A DNA stretch of 22,326 bases from Ichthyophonus hoferi (GCA_002751075.1 NAOQ01000559.1:23329-45654), one strand, 5' to 3'; positions 1-11,124 are shown, counted from the first letter of the stretch. Notes: generated from the letters alone by a model not told the origin. Program-made: numbers and translations.

Positions 1-251
1 GTACATATACACTATACTATATACCATATACTGTATATACTATGTACATATACACTATACTATATACCATATACTGTATATACTATGTACATATACACTA
101 TACTATATACCATATACTGTATATACTATGTACATATACACTACTATATACCATATACTGTATAAACTATGTACATATACTATCTACTATATACCATATA
201 CTATCTACTATATACCATATACTATCTACTATATACCATATACTATCCTAC
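1..251. repeat. 43-bp minisatellite shortening to a 21-bp unit, in the last visible MRE11 intron
   Basis: Three perfect 43-base units start at 1, 44 and 87, followed by a shortened copy at 130-170. Then three perfect 21-base units (starting TATCTACTATATACC) fill 181-243. The units share the core CTATATACCATATAC. The array starts directly at the splice donor of the MRE11 exon ending at 252 and continues off the left edge. The small reading frame inside it is only repeat translation. Confidence 0.9.
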
Positions 252-3200
252 CAGTGAAATGTCCTATATTCTGTAATCCCTCGCCTTCCATTTGTTGTTG
301 TTGATGGTCTGTAAATGGTAATAATGTAGGTTTTACAGGTTAATGAAAGATTTAACATTCCAATAAAAATATAATGGATATTTAAAAATCTGCAATATAA
401 TATAAAAATAAAAAATATAATACATAATTAAAGTAAAATAAACAAGTTAAATATTCAATATGTAATTTAAATGAAATTTAAAATCTTTATATTTCAAGAA
501 AAAATATTTACCACCTTAGCCCAATCCCAGCCTATGTACACATATATAAGCCAATAGAAATTACGACTACATATTTGTAAATGATTTGTCAATGCTTTAA
601 CTGCCCTCTTTAATTCGTTCTATACGCTCTAGAAGCATACTATATAGCTGAAATAGTTGGTTAGATACTTATATTATAATGATAAATAACTCATATTATA
701 TTATATCATATTACATTATATTACCTTACATTATATTATACTATATTATATTATATTATATTATATTATATTATATAACATTATATTATATTATATTACC
801 TTATATTATATTACATTTTATAACATTATATTATATTATGTTATATTACATTCTATTAGATTATATTCGATTATATTAGATTACATTACCTTATATTATA
901 TTATCTTATATAACATTATATTACCTTATATTATATTACATTATATAACATTATATTATATTATATTATATTACCTTATATTATATTAGATTATACAACA
1001 TTATATTATATTATTTTATATTATATTCGATTATATTAGATTATATTAGATTATATTACCCTATATTTTATTACATTATATAACATTATATTATATTATA
1101 TCATATTATCTTACATTATATTACATTATATTATATATATTATATCATATTATATTACATTATATTAGATTATATTATATGTATTATAATAAATTATGTT
1201 ACATTCTACTAGACTATATTCGATTATATTAGATTATATTAGATTATATAACATTATATTATACTATATTATATTATATTAGATTATATTAGATTATATT
1301 AGATTATATTATATTACATTCTATTACATTCTATTAGATTGTATTAGATTATATTAGATTGTATAATCAAATATAATCCTACATTATATACTTCGATATA
1401 CAATGAGCCATACCCCTTACGTAAGGTATCCATGAAAATTGGTATACCTACAAGCTTAGACCCCCACTAATAAACTACTCGCCCACTTATAACTTAATAT
1501 CTATATAAGTATATAGACATGTATATATATTAGGGAGATCCAATAGGTAAATTATTGAAATTTCATACATACCAGATGGTATATGGTATTGTTTTCGCCT
1601 GTAAAATAGTAATATATCGTGGGGGTTTGCCACTCGATCGACAAATTTCTGACCAAATCTAGATATATTAAAGGGTTCAAATCCTCCACTACATTCCACC
1701 TGTAAAGGGAGAGGGAGAGGGAGAGGGAGAGAGAGAGAGTAAAATAGGAAAACCAATCATAGACACTCAACGGGGAGAACATACAGGACATGACGTCATA
1801 GAGAATGTTAAAATGGTAATGGGTGAGATTATAATAATATAGGGTTAGATGAATTACTTAAAGTATTTCAATTTTAAATTTTAATATATATATATATAGT
1901 CTCTTACATATATATTAGTCTACAGATAGATTAAGATAAAACCTATAGAAACCATTCTACAATAGGCTACATACATACATACATACATACATACATACAT
2001 ACATACAACCTATCCTACCTTTAATCTGACTAATGGTAATGGGACTCCATTCTTACCACCATCATCTCCGTGTTGTATCTTATATTCGTTAACAGCTCTC
2101 TCAATTAGTTTATTTACCTTTAGATGTAGGTGGGTATATAGGTAAGTATTAAGGTAGAATAGTATAAAGAATAGTATAAAGAATAGTCTATAGGATAGTA
2201 TAAAGAATGGTATAAAGAATAGTATATAGGATAGTATATAGGATAGTATATAGGATAGTATATAGGATAGTCTATAGGATAGTATATAGGATAGTATATA
2301 GGATAGTCTATAGGATAGTATAAAGAATGGTATAAAGAATAGTATATAGGATAGTATATAGGATAGTATATAGAATAGTATGTAGGATACTATATAGGAC
2401 AGCATAATGTGAGGATAAGTTTGTGTAATATAATATATTATATCTCCAATAAGCAAACAGCCTGCAAATGTAACTCACCTTTTGTTCTATGTATTCAGTT
2501 ACCCCATTCATATCATTGGGCGAAAATTCATCCTGTCAAATCATTACATTAAATTTTCAATTTGTTTTACAATAGATGACAAAAGCAATGGTGCATTATG
2601 ATTAGCAACAGCCAATCCAATGTGAAAACTATACACCTCTATATATCAATATGTTTAGCCCAATTCTAGCATCTGTTTAATATTTATAAAATGTAGGGTA
2701 ACCACTTATAACAACAGAATAATAAAGTGATTGAATAATTTATAGATGATTAAAAAGGTGCAGCCAATTAGGTTATTTCTTACTATGTAATAAAGAGGCA
2801 GGGATCTGTATTATCTAATAGGAACTAATATAATTTTATTGTATTACCCATATAATGTTTTATATGCTGTCATACAGAAAAAGTAGATATTAATAGATCT
2901 AAATCGACCATACAGAATATAGGAGCTAATAATAGGTTAGATTAAATTTTAAATAAAATTCACGTATGAATGAAACTCTCTTATATAAACAAATAGAATT
3001 ATTAAAATGTTGCAGTCGACTTAGAAAATAAAAAATGTTTACATACGGAATTAGATGAATGTGTGTTTATAGTAAATAATAATAAAAATATAAAGATAAA
3101 TAAGAAAGGAAAAAGAAAGGAAAGTTTAATATAATAGAAAGGTTTTTATATTAATGTTATAATTACATGGTCAGCCAATGTAATTTCATCCAAGACAAAG

Positions 3201-4191
3201 GGCCGTACGGTCTGTAATGATAACCAACCAATAAATGTTAGTTACTGGATGATGCGATATTAAGGATAGGCAGGGATTAGATTATACTAAAACGCATAAT
3301 AGAAGAAAGAGCCAATAGTCTCTGGTTATTATATATATTTATATTAGTTATAAGGACAATCTTAATCTAATAGTACCACTAGTGAGTGGAATTATGATTC
3401 ATTTTAAATTTAACTCCCCCGATTATTGGTCTTTATTTTTCCAGATTATTCCCCTTTGGTCAATCTATTTAATACTTTCTTATTCCTATTTCGCAAAATC
3501 TTTTATACGATAGGATAACAGTGACATAGCAACATACATGTTAATTTATATTTAAATATATATCTTAATAATCATTAGCTATAATGTTATAATTCCCAAC
3601 AAATACAAATTTTCTCATTGGGCATGTATTTATACAAGTTAATTATAAATTATATAAGTCCAACGCGAGAGGTTAAAATAACCCCCCCGGAGTGGGGGGG
3701 GGGGGTGTGGAGGGAATTAACCTTTAAAGAAATTTCCTTCATACGAAATTTAGGGGCATTATCCTCAGGCTGTTGTTGAATTTCAAGTATACCAATTTTC
3801 CTAGGGGGGTCAGAGGTTAAATGAAAATTACTGTAGGCTAGGATAATATAAGTACATTCTATAGTATATACCATACACTCTACTACTCTACTATACTATA
3901 GTATATACTATACTATATATATATATTATATTATTAACTATGCTATACTATAGACTATATACTATACCTTACATATTCTATATTCCTTATATACTCTACA
4001 TAGTAGAATATGCCCTATATACTCGCTTACTTTTGCACCGCCTCCCCATCTGAGAGTGACGTGGCAATGGAGCTACCTGGTTGGCTAACAAAGAATCCCT
4101 TAGTGCTGTTCTCTTCGGGCTGTAATTGGCTGTATGTCAGATGTCTCTGCTACCTTAAATCTTTATTTTAATATACAAACTTGTTTATATG

Positions 4192-4225
<34 letters not shown>

Positions 4226-7200
4226 TGTATGTATGTATATAGGTAGGTAGGTAGGTAAGTAGGTAGGTGTGCATGATAGTATAATACAGAGCATATATAT
4301 ATGTAAGTATACAGGAATGTGTGTATATCTACCCAGTCATATATATGTTTTTTAAAACGCCATAGAAACTACTGTGAAAATACCTTATATGGCTTATCTC
4401 TATATTCATCACTAGTAGCCCTTATAATTATGATAGTAACCACTAGATGTTACGACACGTGCCTCAATAATATATACCATCCAATCATGTGATTAGAACT
4501 GGACTATAAGAATATGATTGGAGCAAAGGAAAGATAAATCCTAGAGTAAGGAGATGTCAATTCAGCAGAGAAAGATCTAATCAGTTGTGGGGCTTATATG
4601 TATATAACAGGAGTATTAATTTAAGCAAGTACATTTCATTGGGTTCAAATTTATATAGGCAGACCTATAATTGGCTGATAGTTGGGTCTTCAGAGAATTG
4701 GAAATTTAAAGATTTTTTAATTTTCTGGGGTGTTAATGCATGTAAGTGGGTCTGTAATGCTTTGTAAGGTATATATAATATATATATATATATAGGAAGG
4801 ACTGTAAATTGAAGAAAAATTAAATTTTCAAAGGGGTTTGCATCAAAATGAGTTTATTTGCAATTGTTTATAAGATGTAGGTATATAAGAAGTACTGTAA
4901 ATTGAAGAGAATTTAAATTTTCAGGGGGTTACCGTTAAAAGGCATTCGTGTTCATGACCCCATATAACGAGATTGAGAAAATCTGGCAGGAATTCTTCCT
5001 TGATGTAACTATTGGCTCCATGGGCAGCTCTAAAGGGAACAGTGAAAATTGGAAAAATATGTAAAATGCCCCAATTTCTATTAAATAGTGTTACTATTGT
5101 ATATAAGTATGTAGGTATAGAGGTAGTATAATAGTATAGCAGTAGAGTAGCACAGTAGTATAGTAGCATAATAGTATAGTAGTAGAGTAGTAATAGTAGT
5201 ACAGTAGTATAGTAGTATAGTAGTATAATAGTATAGTAGTATAGTAGTATAGAAATATAGTAGTATAGTATTATAATAGTATAGTAGTATAATAATATAA
5301 TAGTATAATGTTATATCTGCAAACCTATATAGCTTAATACATATATATATATATACATACATACATACATACATCATATATACCTACATAACATAGATAT
5401 ATATACTATAGCCTACAGTGTCGAATCTATCTATACCAACCTATTCTGATGTAATACTAAGAGGCTAAACCAATGATCTGGATCCTCGGTAGGACGGAGC
5501 ATCTTAACCTAATAAGGAAGGTATAAGGGAATATATAAGTATGCAAAATATCTATATATAGGTATATATAGGTGTATGTGTATATGTGAATATGTATATA
5601 GATATATGTATATATGATTGTACATTAGTATAGGTATTACTATGTAATAGCTATAATAACTAAAATAACTATAAGTATAATAACCATAAGTATATAATTA
5701 TATACATAGCCAATGTTTACCCTCCTCACCTTGTTATTTCTAAATGTACGAACCAATCTTTCGTCTTTAATGCTACCCAATCCGTAGAGAGCTAGCTTAG
5801 TATTACCTAATATGGGTATTTATAGTTAGTATTAAAATATAGCCAATAATAAACGGTATTATAACCCAAAATATATGCCCATTCAATTCGTGTAACTATA
5901 AGACTAACTCGTCAAACTCAGGGAGACCAATAGGAGAAGAAATATATATACATATATGGTTATGTGTATGTAATAGTACACATACATACCTTTAACGATT
6001 AAAATGGGAGATATAACTATATCTTCAATGGTATTGGTCTTCCCAAAGTAATTAATTAAATTATTAACTGATAGCAGATCAACGGCACACAGGTTTCCTT
6101 CCTGCATTATTTTCGCCAATAAGATTAAAGATACTTGTTCTCTTTCAATAGAAATTGAGCATTTAATTGTGTCCCAATTGGAATAGAGGTTTTATTAATA
6201 GTCCTATTTTAATAAAAAAGTATTATTCATTGTCCAATTATAACCGTGGTTTTAATTACTTTCCAATTAGAAGATATTTCCTGTTTTTTTATTGCTTTGC
6301 TGTTTTTCCTTCAAAAAAAAATTAAACAATTATAATAAAGTAAAATGGCGTATGTATGTAATTTAAACCAATAAGAAGATAGGGGGAATCTAAAAAAATA
6401 TAGTATATGTGATGAATATAAAAGGATAATTATAACAGACCAATGACTGAAGGAGGTAGTAATTATACATTAATTAAAGAAACTGGGGATAGTATATAAA
6501 TAAATGACCTGTGAGTGAGATCATAGATTATTGACTCATATCAGATGTGTGAATATATACCAATCAATTAGCCTAATATACATACACCATAGTATTATAA
6601 ATGGTGGCATAATAAATCTAATGATATGATAGGATAGGATATAATAAAATGTATTATATTAGTATCTCTTATTTAGAAGTATGATATAGTATGACAGCGT
6701 ATGATATGATAGTACTGTATATATACTATAGTACTATACATATACCAATCAATATATTTAAAAGGAGTGACTAATTAATCAATTACGCTCAAAAGAGAAT
6801 GATAAAAGGTTTTGATAACCGTATGAATATAAAAATGTACTATCTACTAAATACTACACACTATTGCTCTATACTCCTACTATATGTTGTATATTATATA
6901 CTATTACTATATACAATTGTTATCTACTGCATACTCTATATTATTACTCTATTATACTACTATATACTATTACTATATACTATTACTCTATACTATTACT
7001 ATATACTATTACTATATACTATTACTATATACTATTACTATATACTGTTACTATATATTATTACTATATACTATTAACTCTTACTATTACTATATACTGT
7101 TAACTCTTACTATATGTTGTATATTATATAATATTACTCCATACTATTACTATGTACTATTACTATATACTATTAACTCTTACTATATGCTGTATATTAT

Positions 7201-10200
7201 ATACTATTATTCTATACTATTACTCTATACTATTACTATATACTATTACTATATACTATTAATTCTTATTATATGTTGTATATTATATACTATTACTATA
7301 TACTATTACTGTATATTAATACTATATACTGCATATTATATATTACTACTATATACTGTATACTATACTAGGTATATCGCTTTATAGTAAGGTCTATATC
7401 GAATTTAGCGTCATACATAGCATGGGTAATAAAGAGACTATATTCCAAAATTAATTAAAAAATTAATTTTGAAAAAGGGTTTATTCATCTATTATGGAAT
7501 TAATTAATTAATTAGTTGAAACTATAGCCGCTTTAATCTGTCATAATATATATATAGTGTATTCCAACAGCCAATGAGAAAAAGCGAATATATATATATA
7601 TATTATTAATGCTATTGTTAAGGCTAGAACATTTCTCCTATAACGCTTGCACGGAAATTTGACCCATATTTTAAGCGGTTGTTAGGTTGAAAGGAAGTTT
7701 GATTGGCAATTAAACTCCAATTATTTTCAATTAATATAATTAGTATGTGATTTGCCACCAGTTATTTTCTTATTTTATAATTTAAAATGGGCTTAGCCAA
7801 TGGTATCCTAGCTCTAGTGTAATGGTAGGTTATGTGGTGGATATATAATAATAATATAATAAATAATAACCAATAAAGAGTTAGAGAAACACCTACACCA
7901 CAGGGGTCGTCATGGTTACCATGGATACTAAATATTGGCATGCCAATGTTATAGTTGGGGTCAAGATAGTTGGCTCGCTTAAACCTGTTATACCATAAAG
8001 ATAAAAACAAAACAAAAACTGTAAATTTGAAGTTGTTTTTGGCAATGAACTTCTATTCGGATCTGTTTATTGTAATATATATATATATATATATATATAT
8101 GAATGTATGTATGAATGTATGTATGAATGTATATATGTATATGTAGGTATGTATATGTTATGCACTCAGTGTATAATAACTAGTGATGGATTAGCCCAGG
8201 AACAAGGGTTGTAGTATATTGTATAGTATTATATTGTATTATATTGTATTAAATTGTAATGTAATGTATTGTATTGTATTGTAATGTATTGTATTGTATT
8301 GTATTGTATTGTATTGTATTGTATTGTATTGTATTGTATTGTATTGTATTGCATTGCAGTGTTGTGTGTTGTAGTGTAGTGCAATGCAATATACTGTAAT
8401 ATAATATAATGCAATATAACGTAATATAATGCAACATCATGCCCTCTACACTTTGTCCTACCTGTTGGTAGGGAAGTTCTTTTCCTGATCACTAATAATA
8501 TCAAAGAAGCATCCTCTCTCTCCTAGACAGTATTCCCTCATCTATTAAAAGGTATATATCAATCATGATTGGTTCCTTAATTCTACTTTATATATCTATA
8601 TATCCTAATCACTTGATGTCCACGGAAGAAGGTCATGTGTGATTTTATGATATTGGGAAGGCGTATGTATGTATGTATGTATGTATGTATGTATGTATGT
8701 ACGTACTTATGTATAATAGAGCAATAGTATAATAGTATGTAAATACAAAGATATGCAGGTGTAAATACATCTAAATATAAATATAAATAGCAAATAAAAT
8801 CTCATCATTGAATTAAATCAATTTTATTTTTGCAAACATTCATCTCTGCTTTAGTCCAATTTCTTTTTTTGAATAATTTTATGATTATAATTGTTTTATA
8901 TTATTACTATCTTTATTATTATTACCTATTATGCTAAATACTTCAAAATTTACAATTACATATACTTAACTAGGCTAATTAATCTAATTAATAGATCCAA
9001 TCACAACACTAATCGATTTTTATTTTCTTATACTCTCTTACCAACTCGGATGCCTTGAATAAAATACGTCTGGAAGGCTTGTTGTCATGAAAAAGATCGC
9101 CACCCAATAGAATAAAATCCACCTGACCAACAAAATAATAGTATTAAAGCATAAAAAAAAAATGATGTTTTCTGATATATCAATTAGTTTATTGTCATTG
9201 GTAATGAAGTACTTAGTATATAACAATACTTTAATAAAGGAAAGCCAATGAGACGTAGAGGATTAATTAAAGTAAGACAACAATTTACTTTATATGCAGA
9301 TTCATCCTATATAGATATATAATAGAATAAATATTATATGGTATGATATAATATGATATATTAAATTATGATATAGTATGATATAGCATGATATGGGATC
9401 GTTTTTTACATGGTAGAACATTTTTATATTACTTTATATCATCGAATAGATATACAGTGCTATATTATATTAGATTAGATTGTAAGTGCATAAGATTGAC
9501 ATCTTACCATACACATTACTATCTATGTAGTGTCATAGCCTACATATATAATAGTGCAGTAATATACCTTAATTCCAATTAGATTACACGCCTCTCCTTC
9601 CCTCTCCCTCCCTCTCCTTCCCCTGAACTTACATTCTGCTCTATAGAGACCCTTAATATCTCCTCTAGGGTGATCAGGGAATCATTACCTCGTATGGGGT
9701 CCTTATCCATAAACCCCACATGTAAATCCGTAGCTGAAATTTCAAAAGACATAAGTTTTAGATATTCAATAAATAAGCCGAGTCTAAATGTCGTTTAATT
9801 GGTCTATATATTTTAATTATAAATATAGTAAGCCATAGGTTGTCAAAAAGAACCAAAGTGCTATCATCCTAAATATAACAACCATTTAGCACAGAGACAT
9901 ATTAATTATATCACAGGGTAGTATCCAATACAAAGTGAATAGAAATTAACTGAAAATGGTAGTTGGTGATATGATGCGAATAACAAGCATTAAGCTTAAT
10001 GTTAATATTAATATTAAAATCGAAATTCAAATTCAAATCAACATTCAAACATGATAACATAAGGGCTTATAATTATTGGTGTAAAAAGACAACACCTACC
10101 AATCAGAATCCTTAGTAGGTTTTCATTTCTGTAAGAGGGAAAGTAATATGATTGTGTGAATTTTGAATTTTGAATTAAATTTTAACAGGTGCATATTAGT

Positions 10201-10777
10201 GGGTATCTCGGTATATATGTATTATGAGGATCATATGAAATTTAAAGAGAGTATATGTATTTAGGTTGGTAGTTATCCTTGTATATGTAGGTAGGAGGGA
10301 TTGTTGGTCTATTTATATTTTTATATATGTATATAGGTAGGTAGGTTTTGCTTAATTGTATTATAGTGTTGAGGTGGCGTGTGTAAGTAGGAAGAAGGTT
10401 GTGGTAATACTATGTTTATAATACATTAGGATAAATAGACAATAAATAAATAAATACAACTAAAGAGAAAGAGAAAGAGAAGGTGAGTGAGAGAGAAGGG
10501 AACTATAGATACATAAATAAATTACTTTTCATTAAAGCCTTATTGATCAATTGTATATGTAATATTGTCCTGAGCTATTACTAAATCAACATCAGAGGAT
10601 TTATTATTGGATGGTATTTTTCCTAATATATATATATATAAGTGTATGCTTGTCTTGGTGTATATATATACGAATGTATATTTGCATATGCATATACGTG
10701 TGTAAATGATCTACAAGTATAATTCTAAACTACAATTCACAATAGCAACATTAAAGAAACACTTACTCGGTCGGCAT
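252..10777 (-). CDS. MRE11: MRE11 double-strand break repair nuclease, 19 exons, C-terminus cut by window edge
   Basis: Mn-dependent nuclease (3'-5' exo and endo) of the nuclear MRE11-RAD50-NBS1 complex, which senses and resects DNA breaks. Exons in gene order: 10767-10777, 10100-10128, 9633-9733, 9042-9122, 8462-8541, 7897-7984, 5990-6101, 5730-5806, 5441-5508, 4933-5029, 4031-4119, 3722-3800, 3167-3211, 2479-2532, 2019-2117, 1573-1699, 1392-1447, 602-647, 252-308. All introns are GT-AG and all phases join, giving 465 codons. The metallophosphoesterase motifs are intact: ATDLHVGF (D16, H18), [10 protein letters not shown] (D56), IHGNHDDP (N124, H125), LHQNR (H213), WGHEHEC (H241, H243). From memory, each sits four residues before its human counterpart, so the catalytic domain has no net indels. 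The capping domain shows SQPGSS and SGGFEPF...[12 protein letters not shown]. The start is [16 protein letters not shown], with the first Met split from the rest by two introns. The last three exons (1392-1447, 602-647, 252-308) are less conserved and rest mainly on splice sites and phase. The usual C-terminal tail is outside the window. Confidence 0.96.
675..1380. repeat. About 700 bp of (TTATA)n pentanucleotide repeat with hexamer variants, in an MRE11 intron
   Basis: Long imperfect array of the pentamer TTATA/ATTAT, interspersed with variant blocks ending in TTACC, TTAGA, TTCGA and TAACA. It fills almost the whole 744-base intron between the exons at 1392-1447 and 602-647. The same pentamer family, in complementary form, closes the window at 22195-22326. 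No coding signal. Confidence 0.93.
1702..1740 (-). repeat. CT-rich microsatellite serving as polypyrimidine tract of an MRE11 acceptor
   Basis: The plus strand reads (GGGAGA)n then (GA)n. On the coding (minus) strand this is a tract of about 33 pyrimidines, CT then CCCTCT units, ending in CCTTTACAG directly before the exon at 1573-1699. It is placed exactly where a polypyrimidine tract belongs. Similar tracts precede two RNMT exons. Confidence 0.85.
1971..2008. repeat. (CATA)n tetranucleotide repeat in an MRE11 intron
   Basis: About nine uninterrupted CATA units, starting some ten bases inside the intron that follows the exon at 2019-2117. Confidence 0.9.
2150..2405. repeat. 12-bp minisatellite in an MRE11 intron
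   Basis: About twenty units of a 12-base motif, mainly AGGATAGTATAT with the variants AGAATAGTATAA and AGGATAGTCTAT. A higher-order pattern appears: the variant order near 2185-2220 recurs near 2305-2345. It fills most of the intron between the exons at 2479-2532 and 2019-2117. The long minus-strand reading frame through it is genuine only in its last part, which is the MRE11 exon. Confidence 0.9.
3682..3705. repeat. C7/G12 homopolymer pair, predicted GC hairpin beside an MRE11 splice donor
   Basis: Seven C, then GGAGT, then twelve G: a perfect 7-bp G:C stem with a five-base loop in otherwise AT-rich DNA. In the coding sense it lies about 16 bases inside the intron following the exon at 3722-3800 (donor GTTAAT). 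Runs this long are also prone to sequencing error. Confidence 0.85.
3866..4020. repeat. TATAC/TATAG-rich low-complexity tract in an MRE11 intron
   Basis: Irregular repeats of ACTATA, TATACTA and TATAT between the exons at 4031-4119 and 3722-3800. No fixed unit length and no coding signal. Confidence 0.75.
4186..4268. repeat. (TATG)n followed by (GTAG)n tetranucleotide repeats in an MRE11 intron
   Basis: Around ten TATG units (4194-4238) run straight into GTAG units (4240-4268), suggesting a unit switch by point change and expansion. The array lies in the 813-base intron between the exons at 4933-5029 and 4031-4119. Confidence 0.9.
4786..4932. repeat. Imperfect direct repeat of about 48 bp, one copy ending at an MRE11 splice donor
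   Basis: The segment around 4786-4836 and the segment around 4880-4931 share ACTGTAAATTGAAGA followed by an A/T-rich stretch, TTAAATTTTCA and a G-run. By eye they are 85 to 90 percent identical. The second copy stops at the donor GTAACC of the exon at 4933-5029. The spacing is about 92 bases. Confidence 0.75.
5098..5312. repeat. (AGTAT)-type minisatellite in an MRE11 intron
   Basis: Repeats of AGTAGTAT, AGTATAGT and AATAGTAT over some 210 bases, in the intron between the exons at 5441-5508 and 4933-5029. A short (CATA)n block follows at 5354-5373. Reading frames through it are pure Tyr/Leu/Ile repeats. Confidence 0.88.
6120..6830. other. MRE11 intron sequence without a gene
   Basis: AT-rich intron DNA between the exon at 5990-6101 and the minisatellite. 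It carries several CCAAT motifs (near 6114, 6173, 6225, 6264, 6371, 6441, 6562 and 6745) and short A/T runs. No reading frame or RNA gene could be supported. Confidence 0.7.
6838..7376. repeat. Large TATACTATTACT minisatellite in the biggest MRE11 intron
   Basis: About 540 bases of a roughly 12-base unit TATACTATTACT, with blocks of CTATATGTTGTATATTATA recurring at about 6880, 7111, 7183 and 7270, so there is a higher-order repeat on top of the short unit. It sits in the 1795-base intron 6102-7896. Overlapping Tyr/Ile/Leu-rich frames in all three forward phases show it is not coding. Confidence 0.92.
7380..7890. other. MRE11 intron sequence without a gene
   Basis: AT-rich DNA with TTAATTAA-type palindromes near 7450-7515 (for example AATTAATTAATTAATTAG), CCAAT motifs near 7573, 7711, 7799 and 7871, and TATATA runs. 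Nothing coding is visible. Confidence 0.65.
8072..8160. repeat. (AT)n and (GTAT)/(GAAT)n microsatellites in an MRE11 intron
   Basis: About thirteen AT dinucleotides are followed by alternating GAATGTAT/GTATGTAT units, in the intron between the exons at 8462-8541 and 7897-7984. Confidence 0.88.
8213..8440. repeat. (TTGTA)n pentanucleotide array in an MRE11 intron
   Basis: Roughly twenty units of TTGTA/GTATT, nearly perfect at 8262-8350. They degrade into GTTGTGTGTTGTAGTG and then ATAATGCAATATAACG units up to 8440. The array ends about 22 bases before the donor of the exon at 8462-8541. Confidence 0.92.
8661..8705. repeat. (GTAT)n tetranucleotide repeat in an MRE11 intron
   Basis: About ten GTAT units ending in GTACGTAC, in the intron between the exons at 9042-9122 and 8462-8541. 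Confidence 0.9.
9591..9622. repeat. CCCTCT-type pyrimidine tract just inside an MRE11 donor
   Basis: Plus strand reads CTCTCCTTCCCTCTCCCTCC and onward. In the MRE11 sense it is a purine (GGGAGA) tract starting about ten bases after the donor GTAAGT of the exon at 9633-9733. It has the same unit family as the tracts at 1702, 20903 and 21862, but in the opposite orientation relative to splicing. Confidence 0.8.
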
Positions 10778-10841
10778 GGTAAAACTACAAGTAGTAAAAA
10801 TAAATAATTGACTGTATGATTTATGTAAAAAAACTAAGCAA

Positions 10842-10877
10842 AACCGTTTGTATGATTGCAACCGTTTGTATAAATGC
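10842..10877. repeat. 18-bp tandem duplication upstream of the MRE11 start
   Basis: AACCGTTTGTATGATTGC (10842-10859) is followed immediately by AACCGTTTGTATAAATGC. The pair lies 65 to 100 bases upstream of the MRE11 ATG (10777-10775, minus strand). It may be a paired promoter or 5'UTR element; this is inferred from position only. Confidence 0.75.
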
Positions 10878-10995
10878 ACGTAATAAGTTAATATGTTTAT
10901 TTCTTATGTAATGCCATGTACTACTTGATACTTGAAATGTGTTTGAAATGTTTTTAAAAGCAAAATGGAGACGATAGAAGTAGAAATAATAGCAC

Positions 10996-11093
10996 AGTGT
11001 AAATACAACTATTATTATTGTTGTTATTATTATTATTGTTATTACTATTACTATTATTGTTATTACTATTATTACTATTTATATTATTGTTAC

Positions 11094-11124
<31 letters not shown>

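Noticed and set aside
1-170. Regular 43-bp repeats as a possible CRISPR array
   Set aside because: The units are contiguous with no unique spacers, the sequence is AT-only low complexity, and the genome is eukaryotic.
42-257. Tyr/Ile/Leu-rich reading frame at the left edge
   Set aside because: It is translation of the 43/21-bp minisatellite; the only real coding bases nearby are on the minus strand at 252-308.
679-879. Reading frame of YYIIL repeats
   Set aside because: Pure product of the TTATA pentamer array; open in many phases and without codon variety.
4585-4767. 60-residue plus-strand frame inside an MRE11 intron
   Set aside because: No recognisable family, non-ATG start and no promoter; it lies opposite a well-supported intron of MRE11.
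6799-7387. Overlapping long frames rich in YYYILLLYT
   Set aside because: Three forward phases are open at once because of the 12-bp minisatellite; this is not coding.
8229-8504. Frame with [11 protein letters not shown] repeats
   Set aside because: Translation of the TTGTA array; only the segment 8462-8541 is real code, in the MRE11 frame.
8462-8541. Suspected frameshift in the MRE11 exon at the GAGAGA run
   Set aside because: A recount of the bases shows an intact frame reading [19 protein letters not shown].
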